Assembly: GCA_002205965.3 (NCBI GenBank)
Contig: NADL03000496.1
Coordinates: 62,001 to 126,000 of the forward strand
Direction of reading: 5' to 3'
DNA from: Kappaphycus alvarezii
Taxonomy: Eukaryota; Rhodophyta; Florideophyceae; Gigartinales; Solieriaceae
DNA length: 64,000 nucleotides
Positions 28,107 to 39,339 of this stretch are shown here, in pieces. Numbering within the stretch: position 1 is the stretch's first letter; the number at the start of each line of letters is the position of its first letter. The notes under the pieces are model-generated. The model was not told the origin of the DNA, made no database searches, and saw only the letters and a program-made list of their open reading frames with translations. A program made the translations under genes and the position numbers.

Positions 28107-28967
28107 ATGTGTTTCTTTTGCGATAATATCGAATCAAAGGACGGAATTCGGAGCATGAAAGAAGATTACAATTGCAAGGAAAACAGGAATATATCGGATT
28201 CCATATCTGAAGATGTGAGCACGCCGGAAAAGGTCCTTCAAAATATTGAGGTTGAGAATCAAGAAGAAAAAGGGCGCCAAATGGCAGAAATCCAAGGAAA
28301 AGTGCAGCACCTTCCCGCCGCCGCCTCACTGAAAATATCCGACATGTTAGCATCTTCCGAAGTAATTGCATGGAGTGTATCAGATTTAAGACAAGCAAGT
28401 GTACCGGTCACTCACTCATTTGAACTTACCGATACTCAACCAATTTACCACAGGCCTAGACGTCAACCGCCAAAATATGACCAATTTATCTCAGAGAATG
28501 TTACAAGTATGCTGGAAAATGATATTATTCGGCCAGTTTCATCCCCATGGTCATTTCCAGTTGTGATAGCACCAAAGAAAGATGGAAAACTTCGCTTTTG
28601 CGTCGATTACCGACAGCTGAACCAGAGAATGATACCCGATCGATTTCCGATTCCAAACATGGAAGAAATCCTCGAGGACTTGAAGGACGGGAGATACTTC
28701 ACCTCAATTGATCTTTACACTGGTTATTGGCAGATTCCATTAGATGAAAAATGTAAGGAAAAAACAACTTTTACCAGCAAAGCCGGTACATTCAGGTTCG
28801 AAGTGATGCCTTTTGGTCTCATGAATGCCCCAGCTACATTCCAAAGAATGATGAACGAGGTTTTGAAAGGACTTCCATTTGCAAGAGTTTATATCGATGA
28901 TGTGGTGATATTCTCAAAAACCTTGGATCAGCACATATCGCATGTCAAGACGTGGTGGAGAGAATAG
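28107..28967 (+). CDS. Gypsy reverse transcriptase (YIDD)
   Basis: The 286-codon frame has all RT blocks: SPWSFPVVIAPKKDGKLRFC (residues 146-165), VDYRQLN, SIDLYTGYWQIPLD (first catalytic Asp at 202), FEVMPFGLMNAPATFQRMM, and YIDD at 262-265. Residues 1-100 are an acidic/linker region. The frame ends after HISHVKTWWRE because one base is missing in GACGTGG compared with GACGGTGG in the minus-strand copy. The polymerase palm itself is intact. Confidence 0.93.
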   Translation: MCFFCDNIESKDGIRSMKEDYNCKENRNISDSISEDVSTPEKVLQNIEVENQEEKGRQMAEIQGKVQHLPAAASLKISDMLASSEVIAWSVSDLRQASVPVTHSFELTDTQPIYHRPRRQPPKYDQFISENVTSMLENDIIRPVSSPWSFPVVIAPKKDGKLRFCVDYRQLNQRMIPDRFPIPNMEEILEDLKDGRYFTSIDLYTGYWQIPLDEKCKEKTTFTSKAGTFRFEVMPFGLMNAPATFQRMMNEVLKGLPFARVYIDDVVIFSKTLDQHISHVKTWWRE

Positions 28968-29933
28968 CTGCGTACAGCCTGAAAATTAAGTTAAGCAAAT
29001 GCTTCTTTGCGAAAACGTCTATCCAATTACTCGGTCATATCGTCGATCAAGAGGGAATTAAAGTGGATCCAGAGAAAACGAAAAAAATCAAGTTGGCACC
29101 AAGGCCCGCTTCAAAGACGGAGGTTCGAAGCTTTTAGGACTGGCCTCATATTACAGAAGATTTATCAAAGATTTCGCCAAAACTGCAGCACCGTTACATG
29201 TCAGCACTACGAAGAACGGAAAATTTTACTGGAACAAGGAAATGAAAACTGCATTTGAGGAGCTTAAAGATAAGCTATGTGTCCCCCAGTGCTCATGTAT
29301 CCAGATTTCAAGAGACCATTTGTTGTGGAGACAGATGCCTCAGAACGGTCTTTGGGTGCCATTTTGTCCCAAAAAGACGAAAACGGAAGACTACACCCTG
29401 TTCAATTCGCAAGTCGCACTCTGAATGATGCGGAAAAGAGATACTCAGTCTGCGAGAAAGAAGCGCTAGCTGTCGTCTTCGCACTGAAAAAGTTTCGTGT
29501 TTACCTTTTATCACTCGAGAAATTTGTCTTGATAACTGATCACCAGGCACTTAAGACAGCATTCCAAAAGAAAGATGTACATCACCGCTTGGCCCGATGG
29601 CTCGACATTTTCGCAGAATATCGGTTTGAAATTGTGTATAGGCCCGGACGCAATAATCAGCCTGCCGATTACCTATCCCGCTTGAGGGATCCACTGATTC
29701 CAAATGAAAAAGCTTCCGAGGACATCGTCGGAGTTGCCGAAGTTCAAGTGCCGATCGATAACGAGTACGAAGCTTATATTCACGGACTTATTAAATTCCT
29801 TGATGGACTAGAAATGAGAAAGGTTGATCTCGAACACAGAAATTGGGTACGCAGGAACCAAAAGGCCTTTACATTGTGGAATGGGAAACTCTTCCGACAC
29901 ACAAAAGCCGGTCCTCGACTAGTGGCCCCTTGA
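28952..29933 (+). pseudogene. RT connection and RNase H (frameshifted)
   Basis: Frame 28952-29137 carries KCFFAKTSIQLLGHIVDQEG. It stops where one base is missing, and YRRFIKDFAKTAAPL continues in another frame. Frame 29277-29933 carries RNase H: VVETDASERSLGAIL (Asp), CEKEALAVVFALKKF (Glu), ITDHQAL (Asp) and GRNNQPADYLSRL, then the tether and the start of the integrase region (VRRNQKAFTLWNGKLFRHT). It stops at LVAP because of a deletion before KERMKIL. Confidence 0.9.
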
Positions 29934-30696
29934 AAGAAAGAATGAAGATCTTGAGGACTTTTCATGATGAGTTAGGGCATTGGGATCTCGAAACAACCAA
30001 AAAATTCATTACGGAGAGATTCTGGTGGCCCAGTATCCATAAGGACGTCTAATTTCGTGAAAAGCTGTGACAACTGTCAAAAATTCACTCCGATACGAAA
30101 GTATAAGACAATCTAAGCTTCCCAGTTTCCGCTCTCTTTGAAACCTTCTCAATTGACTTTGCCGGCCCATTCAAGGAAACCTCTTCCGGAAACAAATACT
30201 CCTTATAGGGGTGGAACATCTTACTGGATGGCCAATAGCAGTTGCAGTTGAGGAGGCCAATGCTGAGGTGGTCCTGAGATTCATCGAAAAAGAAATATTG
30301 AACGTTTGGTCTTCCAAAAAGGATCATCTCAGATAACGCCCTTTGTTTTACTGCAACTTCACTGCTTCGTTTCTTGGAAGAGAAGGGATTCAGCTGAAGA
30401 CAGTTCTCGCATACGCTCCTATGTCAAACGGTAAAGCGGAGAGGATGGTTGGAACCATCAAACGAGCAATATCGAAAACTATGTCGAAGAATGAAATCCA
30501 GTGGGGAGATGCCTTACCCAAAGTGTTATACGTCTATCGTCGAAGAAGAGGAAGAAGTGGACGGTCACCATTCGAGCTAATGTACGGAAGGGCTCCTAGA
30601 ATGTTACAGAGAGACATGGAAACAAATATTATCGATGAAGAGAGTAGGAAGTCGAACTACTGGCCACCGAAGGCTGGAGATCACACCGCGCGCTAA
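29934..30696 (+). pseudogene. Gypsy integrase (finger and DDE core)
   Basis: The finger (FHDELGHWDLETTKKF, then CDNCQKF; H2C2) is split by a deletion and stop near 30050. The core shows FSIDFAGPF (first Asp, near 30150), IISDNALCF (second Asp, near 30325, in another frame) and AYAPMSNGKAERM (Glu, near 30410-30450) in the open frame 30343-30696. RSPFELMYGRAPRML is the conserved post-Glu block. Several frame breaks make it inactive. Confidence 0.88.
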
Positions 30697-31580
30697 CACA
30701 GACAAGAAATAAGGATGAAGAGCCTCCAGTCCAAACCTTTTCAGTCGGCTCTAAAGTACTTGTAGTACATGGAAAAGCAATGCAGCAGGCTGTGAAGTGG
30801 CCGGCCTTCCAAACAAAGTACTCGAATCCTTGCGTCGTCACGGAGGAAAGACACCCGCACTATAAGCTCTGTTCAAGCTCAGGGAAGAGATCAAGGAGGG
30901 CCATCCATGCACGTCGTCTAGTCCCTTACCATCAGAGGCCTGAAGAATTCCTTCTCACACAGGACTATGCGCAACCACGGGGCATACTCATCTTTAACTA
31001 TAGAATGATTCCTATGGGAGGAAAAAGGGCCTGGGAATGGATCATCTCGATTACGCGTGACTACTACGAACTCCACGTAATCGTCCATTTCTACATTAAT
31101 ATATGCCTATGTTTTCGTACGTTGAACGGACCATTGCTACCTCAAGAAGATTTCCGACTATTGATCAGAATTCTATTCTCATTCCAAAACGGAAGGTTCA
31201 CGGAAGCAGGTCCAGAGTTTGTGGAAGTCATATATCATTACTCTATAGGAAGGTATGGAATGGTAGCTATCGGAGACTTGTCGCAAACATATCTGAACAT
31301 TATCCGTCCGGTTTACGTATTTCTTAAGAACAACCAAGATGTGCGACTGAGAGGTTACAGCTTGCCCCCTGATATGGAATATCGACTGGTCCCGTATCCT
31401 CTATGGGAACCTTACGTTGCTCCGCTCAGAAACACAACCTCAGCCGAAGACCAAGATCCTCCCGAGGCCGTGATGATGATACGAGCTGGACCATCAAGTG
31501 ATCGGGGCGGATCATCGAAGGGGCAAGGCGTCGGGAGCAGCGAGAAGATCGCCAAGAAGATCGCCTCAAACACCGCCTAG
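30697..31580 (+). CDS. Integrase C-terminus and first post-integrase domain
   Basis: The open frame 30780-31580 (266 codons) starts in the integrase C-terminal part (AVKWPAFQTKYSNPCVV). The unknown domain spans about residues 75-215: WEWIISITRDYYELHVIVHF, NICLCFRTLNGPLLPQEDF, FVEVIYHYSIGRYGMV, LSQTYLNIIRPVYVFLKN, RGYSLPPDMEYRLVPYPLW. A polar linker (SSDRGGSSKGQG) follows. One frameshift near 31540 separates it from the second domain. The same domain pair occurs in the minus copy and, interrupted, in gypsy family 3 near 37.2-38.1 and 42.9-43.1 kb. No family recognised. Confidence 0.7.
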
Positions 31581-31590
31581 TCTCCCAGGG

Positions 31591-32062
31591 GGAAACTATG
31601 CATCCTTAATTATTGGACGGCTACCAATTAGACGTTGGCTTCGCGAAATGACAGAGGACCCTCGAGAAGCAGAAGTAATTTCCTTTTTTCCAATTAGTAT
31701 TTGCATGTGCTTCCAGACCATTCACGGGGCGCACCTTACTCGTGAGGACTCAGTCCTTATGTTGCGAGTTTTTTTTCCTTCAGATACCCGTTTCTGGACC
31801 CGTTGCCAGAAAAGTTTGCATACTACGTTTATTACCTCACATTTGGAAGGTTTGGAGAAGTGAAACGGGAGGAGCTCATTAGAGAACACTATGAAACCAT
31901 ACGCCGAATCTACGAAACTCTTGACCAAGGAGATGAGCCGGTCATCGCACGGTACACACTCTCTCATCATATTGGAAATGAGCTACTACCATATCCTTAT
32001 AGGAACCCTATACTCTCCCTGATGAATGGATAGAACTCCCACAAGAACAACAAGAGCATTGA
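31591..32062 (+). pseudogene. Second post-integrase domain (frameshifted)
   Basis: The reading starts NYASLIIGRLPIRRWLREMT, continues SICMCFQTIHGAHLTREDS, shifts near 31785, and continues in frame 31803-32033 with YYVYYLTFGRFGEV, HYETIRRIYETLDQGDEPV and HHIGNELLPYPYRNP. It is the tandem homologue of the first domain: same length, same block order (I-C-[LM]-C-F, G-R-[YF]-G, L-[LV]-P-Y-P). The frame reaches the TGA at 32060-32062, 28 bp before the polypurine tract. Confidence 0.7.
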
Positions 32063-32097
32063 GAACGAGACGGGACGTTCGACCTAAGTCCGGGGGG

Positions 32098-33623
32098 TGT
32101 AGGCGCAGATTTTTTTTGTCTCCGTCATCTACAGGCCTATAGTTTACTGTACTACCTCTCCTTGTCCAAATTTGCTTATAGTTCCGGTCCTTCCTCGTCC
32201 TCCCTGAACCTCGCTTATCATTACCGCGGTCCTCTCCAAATTTACTTCCGTTTTATCTAGATATTTTTATACTGTATCTACCCCTCTGAATCGATCCCGA
32301 ATCAAGTTCTTTTTCCCTTTTTGCTTACCTCCTCCTCCAAATTCGTTTTTTTGAGAAAAAGGGCGCAAATGCACTACTACAAAAATCCCTTGCAGATTTT
32401 TTTACTATTTCTAATCTATAGAACCTGCCCGGGAGCCTATTTAAACCCCTTTTTTCAAGTTTCAAACGTCCCTGATTATTTTGCTAATCACACCTCTCCC
32501 CTCACACACCCGAAACACCCTCCATTACCTCTCATTCCCCAAACCTGCCAAAATGACCAATCTACGCCCCTCAAAATCATTTCCAAAAATCGCCATCCCC
32601 GCCCCTAAACTCCATTCCCCTACTCCCTTTCGGACCTACTGACCGCGAGGACTACCTGCGCCGGCAAACCAAGAAAAAGGTCATCGAATTAGTGCGTCGC
32701 CTCTTTATCGAGGATGAGGCGGAGAGGTAGGTAAGGGCGGGAGTGGACATCGAGGAGGGAGCTGGGAGACCTTTGAGGAGTGGGTAGCCCCTGGATTGGT
32801 CTATGAGGTTAATAACGAGGAGGATGAGGATGAGGATGAGGATGAAGATGAGGATGAGGATGAAGATGAGGATGAAGAGGAGGATGAAGAGGAGGATGAG
32901 GATGAGGATGAGGATGAGGAGGAAGAGGAGGATGACGGGGACGACGACGAGTTGGATGAGGAAATGGGGGCATGAAAGTGTTGTACTGGTGGGGCCTGGA
33001 CTGGAGAGTATGGATCAAGTGGTGCGAGCTGGAACCGGATGGAGATATCTTCAGTAGTTTAGATATCTCCCAGGAGGGAATAGAGAGCTGTGAGCCATTC
33101 GCAGATATTTGTGGGGACTGCTTGGACAGCATGGATATTTTAGAGGAGTTGTTTGGATCTGATTTAGAGAATGGGAAATAAGAGGACCTCATTGATTGTT
33201 AGTTTCTTAAGTATCTTCTGTTTAGAGTATGTCATCCGCACAAATTGTTTCTGCGCATTTCTGGTACCTTCTGTAGTTTTGTTCGGACTTTAGGGGTAGC
33301 CAAAAGTCTATATAAGCTGAGTAAACCGCTTCCTCATGGAGAGGTCAAGAAAGTTGACAGACAGCTTCAAGCTTAGTCCCAAATAGTTAGGAAGTTGAGA
33401 GTCAACTTCAGACCCAAGAAGCATTTATTTTACCCTAGTCACTAAGCATAGGTGGTAGACCCTGCCCCTTCCATACTTGCTTGTAGCCCATTCAACTGTC
33501 TTCCCTATCCGCTCCTTTTCGTTCGTTCAACTATACCACGGTAGCACTTTTGTCGCTTGCAACACCTCCTTCTTGGGGTAGTTGGTTCTGAATATCTCTT
33601 CTCCCGACGATTTACCCCTATCA
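32098..33623 (+). mobile_element. 3' LTR of plus-strand gypsy family 1
   Basis: A 1526-bp LTR from TGTAGGCGC to CCCCTATCA, preceded by the purine tract. The U3 ATG at 32553 runs into the same early frame break as the minus copy. The GAGGAT tract is at 32815-32945 and the TATATAA box near 33309-33315. The right flank is delta LINE tail (CCTGACGTGGAAC). The left target copy cannot be checked because the 5' LTR is truncated. Confidence 0.93.
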
Positions 33624-33711
33624 CCTGACGTGGAACATCCGGTTAGTTCTTAGCCGTATAGTCAGTCCTGCAGTGTACACGATAGGTACTCAATGAAGTA
33701 AAGTTTCTTCT
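33624..33711 (+). repeat. Delta LINE tail
   Basis: CCTGACGTGGAACATCCGG through ACTCAATGAAGTAAAGTTTC is almost identical to 18430-18505. An alpha LINE starts directly after, as copy F does at 18515. Confidence 0.85.
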
Positions 33712-34650
33712 TAAGAGTACATTGGCAGGACGACCACCCTTCATTATGCCTTGATCGCAACTGAACTCATGCTATCGAAGTACGATATGTTGTTCTCGTC
33801 CGCGGCAGCCCACGACCGAGCACGGCTCATCTCCGTGCGCACGTCCTCCGCCTCGTCTGTTTTCTCTTCGCTTCCTCACCCCCACCGCGGTACGTACATG
33901 TCCTCTTCTACGTGGAAAGTCACTCTGGCTCTACGTCTCGGCATCGCGCTATTCCCTGGATCTACTCGCTGTTCGGTCGGCTCCCGCCGCTCGGCCGAAA
34001 TCGCACCCGTCTTAGATCCAAATAGTCAACACTCGTTGACCTGCAAATACGAAGACGGAATGACTCGTCGTCATCACATCCTCCGCAACGTTCTTGACCG
34101 CTACTGCAAGGAAGTTGGGGCCGTCGCCCTCGTCGAACATCCGCTCCTCTACCAAGTTCCCAACCCATCTGGGCATTCGGAGTCCCCGCGCTACGAATGG
34201 ACATTTACATACCCGCTCCATACGGGCTTCACAGTACCGATATCGCCGTCGACGTTACTGTTGCCCATCTCTCCGCACGCCGCCATATTTCGCCAAGTAC
34301 GGTTACCGCAGGGGCTGCCGCAACACTCGCAGAGCTCGAGAAACATTGTCATTACGGCACTTACTGCAACCAAAACGATATCCTCCTCTTCCCCGTCGGG
34401 ATTGATATCTATGGCGCCTTGGGCGACGACGGAAAGGGTTTTTTCCGCCGCCTTGCTTCCTTCGCTGCTTCCCGTCGCGGTTTCTCCCCTCAACAGGAGC
34501 TCCGCGACTTCGTTACCCGTTTTGCATTTAGTCTCCAAATAATGCAGACGCGACAGGTTTCCACCCGCCGCCCGCATTCGTAGTTCATTTATGAATACCC
34601 TCCGCACGCTTCTGTACGACATTGTACAACCAGTAAAGATTTACTACCAC
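33712..34650 (+). mobile_element. LINE, alpha family, copy G, 5'-truncated
   Basis: The copy contains linker, CCHC finger, RLE core, C-terminal domain and the tail CCAGTAAAGATTTACTACCAC. It starts after a delta tail and is followed directly by the 5' region of delta copy E. Confidence 0.85.
33751..34583 (+). pseudogene. Restriction-like endonuclease of LINE copy G
   Basis: Frame 33751-34190 gives HRGTYMSSSTW, then SQHSLTCKYEDGMTRRHHIL (finger half and RHH) and EVGAVALVEHPLLYQVPN. The first two Cys positions of the finger are replaced (TRCSVGSR). A frameshift near 34190 moves the core, MDIYIPAPYGL and DIAVDVTVAHLS, into frame 34197-34583, which continues with VGIDIYGALGDDGKGFFRR and stops at 34583. 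Very similar to 54830-55405, so both come from closely related source elements. Confidence 0.85.
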
Positions 34651-36561
34651 ATCATCATGCCTCCCCACTCCCCCAACTCCCACCATTCCCCCCCTTCCTG
34701 CGGCCGACGCGCCCTCTCCGTCTCCCGCGCGGCCGCCCTCTCCGCCCGCATGGACCGGGCAGACGTCCTCCCCCTGGATGCGCGCGCCGTACGCGGTCGT
34801 CGCATCCCGCCTTCCACCCCGCCCATCCACCCTGCGTCCGTTACTATCGGTGCAGCTCCCAGAAATCGACCCCGCCATTGGACAGAATATCCTGAATCTC
34901 CCGAAGGCGCGCCACATGATTGGCCACTGGGAAGATTTTTCCCCAGCTGACCTTGCCCGCACCCGCGCCCTCTTCGCAACCGTCACTGAGAACCCCTGCC
35001 GCCTCGACCCTCGCACGGGTGATCCCGAACCCGTTCGCCCGCCTGCCCCGACCTTCTCAACGTGATATTTGCCCCGTCCACTACCGCCTCCTTCCCATTA
35101 TTCGACACAGCCCACCGCCAGCTCTGCTTGGCCGCCGCCCTCGCCAAGACAAACCTGCCCCCCTTCGTCCTAGTGCCGCACGTCGGGAAATTGTTCTACC
35201 TTTACTTTCCCGCCCCGGCCCGTCCTCACGTTTTCAACGTCCTAGCTCATCTTCGTCTGACGTATCCGGACCTGCACATTTCGCCACTGACGCTCGCCCA
35301 GCACTGCTCGTCTCTAGATATCTCCGCCGGCCACGGTGTGGACACCCGCCTGCAGCGTGAATCTGCTCTCCTGGTGAGCCCAAGCTGCATTCGTGGGTTG
35401 CCCCCCACGTCCGCAACGTAATGGCGATCTCCCTACGTCATGATGCCCGCCTCATCGCTGAGGCGCGCCGCCCGACCCGCGGGATTCCCGCCCGCACACC
35501 TGCCCACACACCGGCCGAAAACACCGCCAAACCCACCGCGCCTGCCCCGACCAGACCCGACCTGACTTAACCCGGTCTCGCACAAGCCCACAAACGCCCC
35601 AACGGGGGCACGCCCTCCTCCCCCACTGCCGCTCCCCTCCCGTCCCTCGACAGACACCCGACCTCACACTCCGCTCCGGGCTCTTCCCGTCGGCGTCAAA
35701 ACGCCGATGCCATGCAGCCGAAAAAGCCCAGGCGTCGGAGTTCCTCATGGTTCCCAACGCACCACTGGCGCCCACAGCCGTTCTCCCTCCCACCGTCGTC
35801 TCCGCAGCGACGATGGGTAAGGAGTCCGCCCCGCACGTTCCCATGCAGCCGTTGACGGCTGGCATGCAGGGTGTGGAGGAGGCCCTCCATCAGCCAAGAG
35901 GCCAGTCGGCCTAACGCCGCTCCTCCCCACCATGGATTCGGACCACCCATGGAATCGGACCACCTGCCGCATGATACATCGCATCATTCCCCTTGCCCAC
36001 TCCCCTGGAAATCCTCTCAACACCCTACTGCGACACGGATATCTTCCAAGATATCCCGCGCCCTGCCTCACTCAATTTATCCTGCTGCTTACCAAGTTGG
36101 TGAAAGCTGCGGCGAATGCCCGCGGTGAAGACGCTACTCAATGAGCATTCCTTCACCCCAAATGTTGCCCACTCGACTCCGACGAGAAGCTTCCGCCTGA
36201 AGAGGCCAGAGCACCGCTCGAGGTCCTTTCTCAAGTTCTACAATCCTTCGCCATTGCCTTTTCAATCATGTGCGAGAAATTGAGAAGATCCGCTTTCAGA
36301 CACATGGCCGGCATCCCGCGCCCGCTCTGTCTTCAGACAGAGCACCTCCTGTTACTCCGACCGCCGGTGACCTGACACCCCGCGGTGAACCCTCCGACAC
36401 AGAAGACAAGACCAGCAACGAGGTCACACCGAAGGCAGACAAGCGTGCAATGCCGCACCGCCCACGACCACCCCACCGAGGTCATGACGGGCGGAACACA
36501 TTCTCCCACATGCCCCGGTCAATACCCGGGCCCTTTGTCGGCGGTGAGCAACCTGAAAGCG
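34651..36561 (+). mobile_element. LINE, delta family, copy E, 5' region only
   Basis: The GC-rich sequence has the same N-terminal blocks as delta copy D (VQLPEIDPAI, LDPRTG, LPPFVLVPHVGK with YLYFP, then a Pro/Arg-rich region, and LTQFILLLTKLVKAAANA near 36070-36115). Frames change several times (34778-35065, 35062-35421, 35871-36128). No RT follows: it is cut at 36562 by a minus-strand LTR. From about 36130 to 36561 no recognisable domain is seen. Confidence 0.7.
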
Positions 36562-37160
36562 TGAAAATGGCGCCGAAGGAAAAGGGAGCCACTAAATACC
36601 CGAGGTGAGGGTCGTTGCGAACGACTAAAGTGCTACGGTAAACATTATCGAGTGGTGGGGAGGAGTAACTGAGTGACTAATCTTGTAGCCAACTCTAAAG
36701 GGCCAGCCTCTACCACTTATACTCTGCGACCGGCGTAAAGAAAAAGTCTTTGGGTCTTATGTGGACTCTCAACTTCCTTGCTATTTGGGACTGGACCTGA
36801 CCTTGTCTGCCAACTTGCTTTATACTCTTTGTTGTGCGTGACTTAGTTGGGTGAGCGTCGCACTAGGAATTATTTGTCCCTAAGTGCTCCTAAAATTTCA
36901 CTCGTACCCCTCCTTCTATACAGTTCCTAACTGCCTAAATTTGTGCCACCTGTGCAATACATTTGCAAGCTCTGCACCCCTACAGTACAGTTCAATGCAA
37001 AGTCACTCTAAAAATAGTCCAAAATAAAGCTTGCATTCCAGTGCCAGCGCAGCAAGCACAGCATGCCAAAATAGTATCTAGCCAGCACAGAGTGCCAGCT
37101 CAACCAACGCAACCAACGCAGCATGCCAAAATAGTGTTCACAAAAATATCATTTACAACA
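36562..37160 (-). mobile_element. 3' LTR of gypsy family 3, minus strand
   Basis: The sense start is TGTTGTAAATG at 37160 and the sense end is about 36562 (start of TGAAAATGG), about 599 bp. A purine tract (AAGGGGGCA on the minus strand, 37161-37169) precedes it. It resembles the solo LTR at 9099-9683, including GCGCAGC and GCAGCATGCCA units at 37040-37135. The sense end is placed by alignment and may be off by a few bases. Confidence 0.75.
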
Positions 37161-38071
37161 TGCCCCCTTGCTCAAGACGAAAGTACCAGCTGGTCATTGT
37201 TCTTCGGTTTCTTCTTCCGATACCCTCAGCCTGTTTTCGAGAATGTAAGGCCTTTCTAACGGATAGGGAGTAATCTATTGCCAACATGGTGCTTAAAGAA
37301 GTAAGTTCTCGTCACAAGTACTTCACTTCGTTTCATGGCCTCATATATCGGCTTGATGATGGAAAAGTGGGGTCGAATACATTCTTCCTCCTTACCAGAT
37401 CCGAAACTTCCCACAGAGAAATTATATATGTGATATCCAGACTCGTCCGGAAGATCCCGTAGAAAGAGCTTTCTAGAGAAGAAGAATACTCGCACCAACA
37501 GAAATGCATCGTCGTATGACAGATGCGCTCCGTGGAGCGACCGGAAACAGAGACAAGTACCGACAATGAAAATAAAAATAAATGACTTGAGCGTCGTTAT
37601 CGTCGTCTATAAGGTCGCAAGGCCACGTAGCAAACCTCTTCTGAGCGACAATGTGCTGTGTATATCCGGTAGGATTATGGATGCGAGGCTAGAAGCTTCG
37701 CCTGACGGAGGTTCAGTCGCACCTCTGGTGGTGCTTGGACCGACTCGTGGCCCCTTCGAATGCCGCACACGGCCCCTTCTCTGGTGATCGGACCGTTCCG
37801 AAGAACCGCCTCGGGCCATCATTGCTTCCTCAGGGGGTTCTTCCACTTCCTCTGCGTTCCCATTCTGAGGAGGGCGGAACGAATGGATACAATAGCGGTT
37901 AGGGGATCACCCTGTACTCTACATCTGGGGTTAAGTCATAACCCCAAATTCTTGACGTGTAAATGAGATTTCCAGAAGCCAAAATGCGTTTCGAACTACG
38001 TCAAATTATGTCTGCGACAGTGCCCCAGGAGCAACTGCGCCGCAACGTCCCACATCATAGTAGCATATAGC
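37161..38071 (-). pseudogene. Gypsy family 3 pol end: post-integrase domains 1 (part) and 2
   Basis: In sense order, the piece just after the copia insertion reads YYDVGRCGAVAPGALSQT and then YDLTPDVEYRVIP, the end of domain 1 (compare YHYSIGRYGMVAIGDLPQT and YSLPPDMEYRLVP). A polar linker (37607-37846) follows. Domain 2 reads LCFRSLHGAHLSYDDAF, VRVFFFSRKLF, IYNFSVGSFGSG and KHHVGNRLLPIR (37256-37566), directly followed by the polypurine tract and LTR. Stops interrupt it. This confirms the domain pair in a second, diverged gypsy family. Confidence 0.75.
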
Positions 38072-38451
38072 TGTTATGAGCTGGTAGGGAAACATGATGA
38101 ATAATGGTGATGTATTTTCTTGATCCGTAGTGAAGAATTTCGATTATGTTAGTTACACATACATTGTACTATGGAGAAGATAACTACGTGAATCTATCGC
38201 AGCTAAGTTGGAGAGTAACTATTTTCCTTAGTGAAGGTCGCTTAGAATTATTTGATCCACTATTTATTAATAGTGTGAGGGCAGCTCTGTCCTTGGTTTA
38301 GAAAAAGATAAGTAAGGTAAAAAATATTCATTTTGCAATCGTAAGAGATTATGGGCCCAACTGCGAACCACTGACCACTGCGACGTATAGATAGTTTTAG
38401 ATTTGACTACACACGCTCTGAGACAAGTGATGTTACTATTCCTTTATAACG

Positions 38452-39300
38452 ATGGACGAGAAGGGTATTATGAAGTTCCGCCTGGCCCATTTGACAGCCA
38501 ATAACTACTTTGCATGGTCAAAAGACAAAGAGATAGTATTACGAGGGAGAGATCTACGGTAGTATGTTGAGCAAATTGATACTAAGTCAACAGTAACTGC
38601 TAATAACAGGGATAATACAGATAAGGAAACCCAGAGCACACCGGGGCAGAAGTTCTGAGTGAATCTGATGCCCGAAGGCGTGACTTGGCTCTTTCTCTAC
38701 TACTGACGTCTTTTGACGGCTCTTGCAAGGCCATGGTGCGAAAGATGTGGTGCCCGCGTCAGATGCGGGCTACTCTATAGTGCAGGTTTCAAGTATTATC
38801 TGAGGCGTTCATCGATGCAAAACTGATGAAGCGGCAGACAACTTCTCTTAGGAAAGGTGAGGACATTGTTAAGTATTCCAATCGTATTTTAGAGTTATTA
38901 GGTGAGCTGCAAAGTGCTGGGAATGACGTTACAAGAAAGAAATCAAAGCGTGCACTGCTTCGTGGAATACCTAAGGAGTTCGACGTGACCGCAGAGATGA
39001 TTATGAGCTTGAAGTGCGACTTCAACGAGGCAGTTGCAAAACTGATTGTTCGAAAAACGAGGTTAGAGAAGTTGGGCACTGTAACAGAGCAGGCCTTGGT
39101 CACTAAGACCACAAAGTGTACTAGGAACGTGTTTCATATGTGGCAAGGAGGGCCACATTGCCAAACAATGTTGGCAAAGGGGTAAGAATAGTAACAAAAA
39201 CAGAGTTAAAAAGATAAATGCAACTGTTTAAGTGTGGCCAGATGGGACACATTGCTAAAGAATGTAAGCTAGGGGAGTCTAGTGATGGAAAAGATTCGTA
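38452..39300 (+). pseudogene. Copia gag with zinc knuckles
   Basis: The start is MDEKGIMKFRLAHLTANNYF (38452), of the L..NY..W type common in copia gag, with an in-frame stop near 38560. Frame 38826-39185 reads EDIVKYSNRILELLGELQSA and RALLRGIPKEFDV, the gag core. Knuckles follow: CFICGKEGHIAKQC (near 39128-39170) and a second, KCGQMGHIAKEC, that lost its first Cys by a 1-nt deletion near 39228. Confidence 0.85.
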
Positions 39301-39339
39301 CACGGCAATACTGACATTTCCATTGGCATTCATAGCAAT

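Larger units (their letters stand above)
26068..32097 (+). mobile_element. Internal region of gypsy family 1 element, plus strand
   Basis: The order is PBS, gag with two zinc knuckles, aspartic protease, RT, RNase H, integrase, two homologous unknown domains, and the polypurine tract (CCGGGGGG at 32090-32097). RT before integrase makes it Ty3/gypsy type. It is the most complete element here, about 6.0 kb internal, but has at least nine frame breaks. With a full 5' LTR it would be about 9.1 kb. Confidence 0.95.

Noticed and set aside
30780..32062. Envelope protein after the gypsy integrase
   Set aside because: The region is in frame with integrase, duplicated, and lacks a signal peptide and transmembrane segments, so an envelope call is not supported.
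38347..38375. Primer-binding site of the copia element
   Set aside because: TGGGCCCAACTGCGAACC follows the 5' LTR by a few bases, but I cannot fit its complement to a tRNA 3' end.
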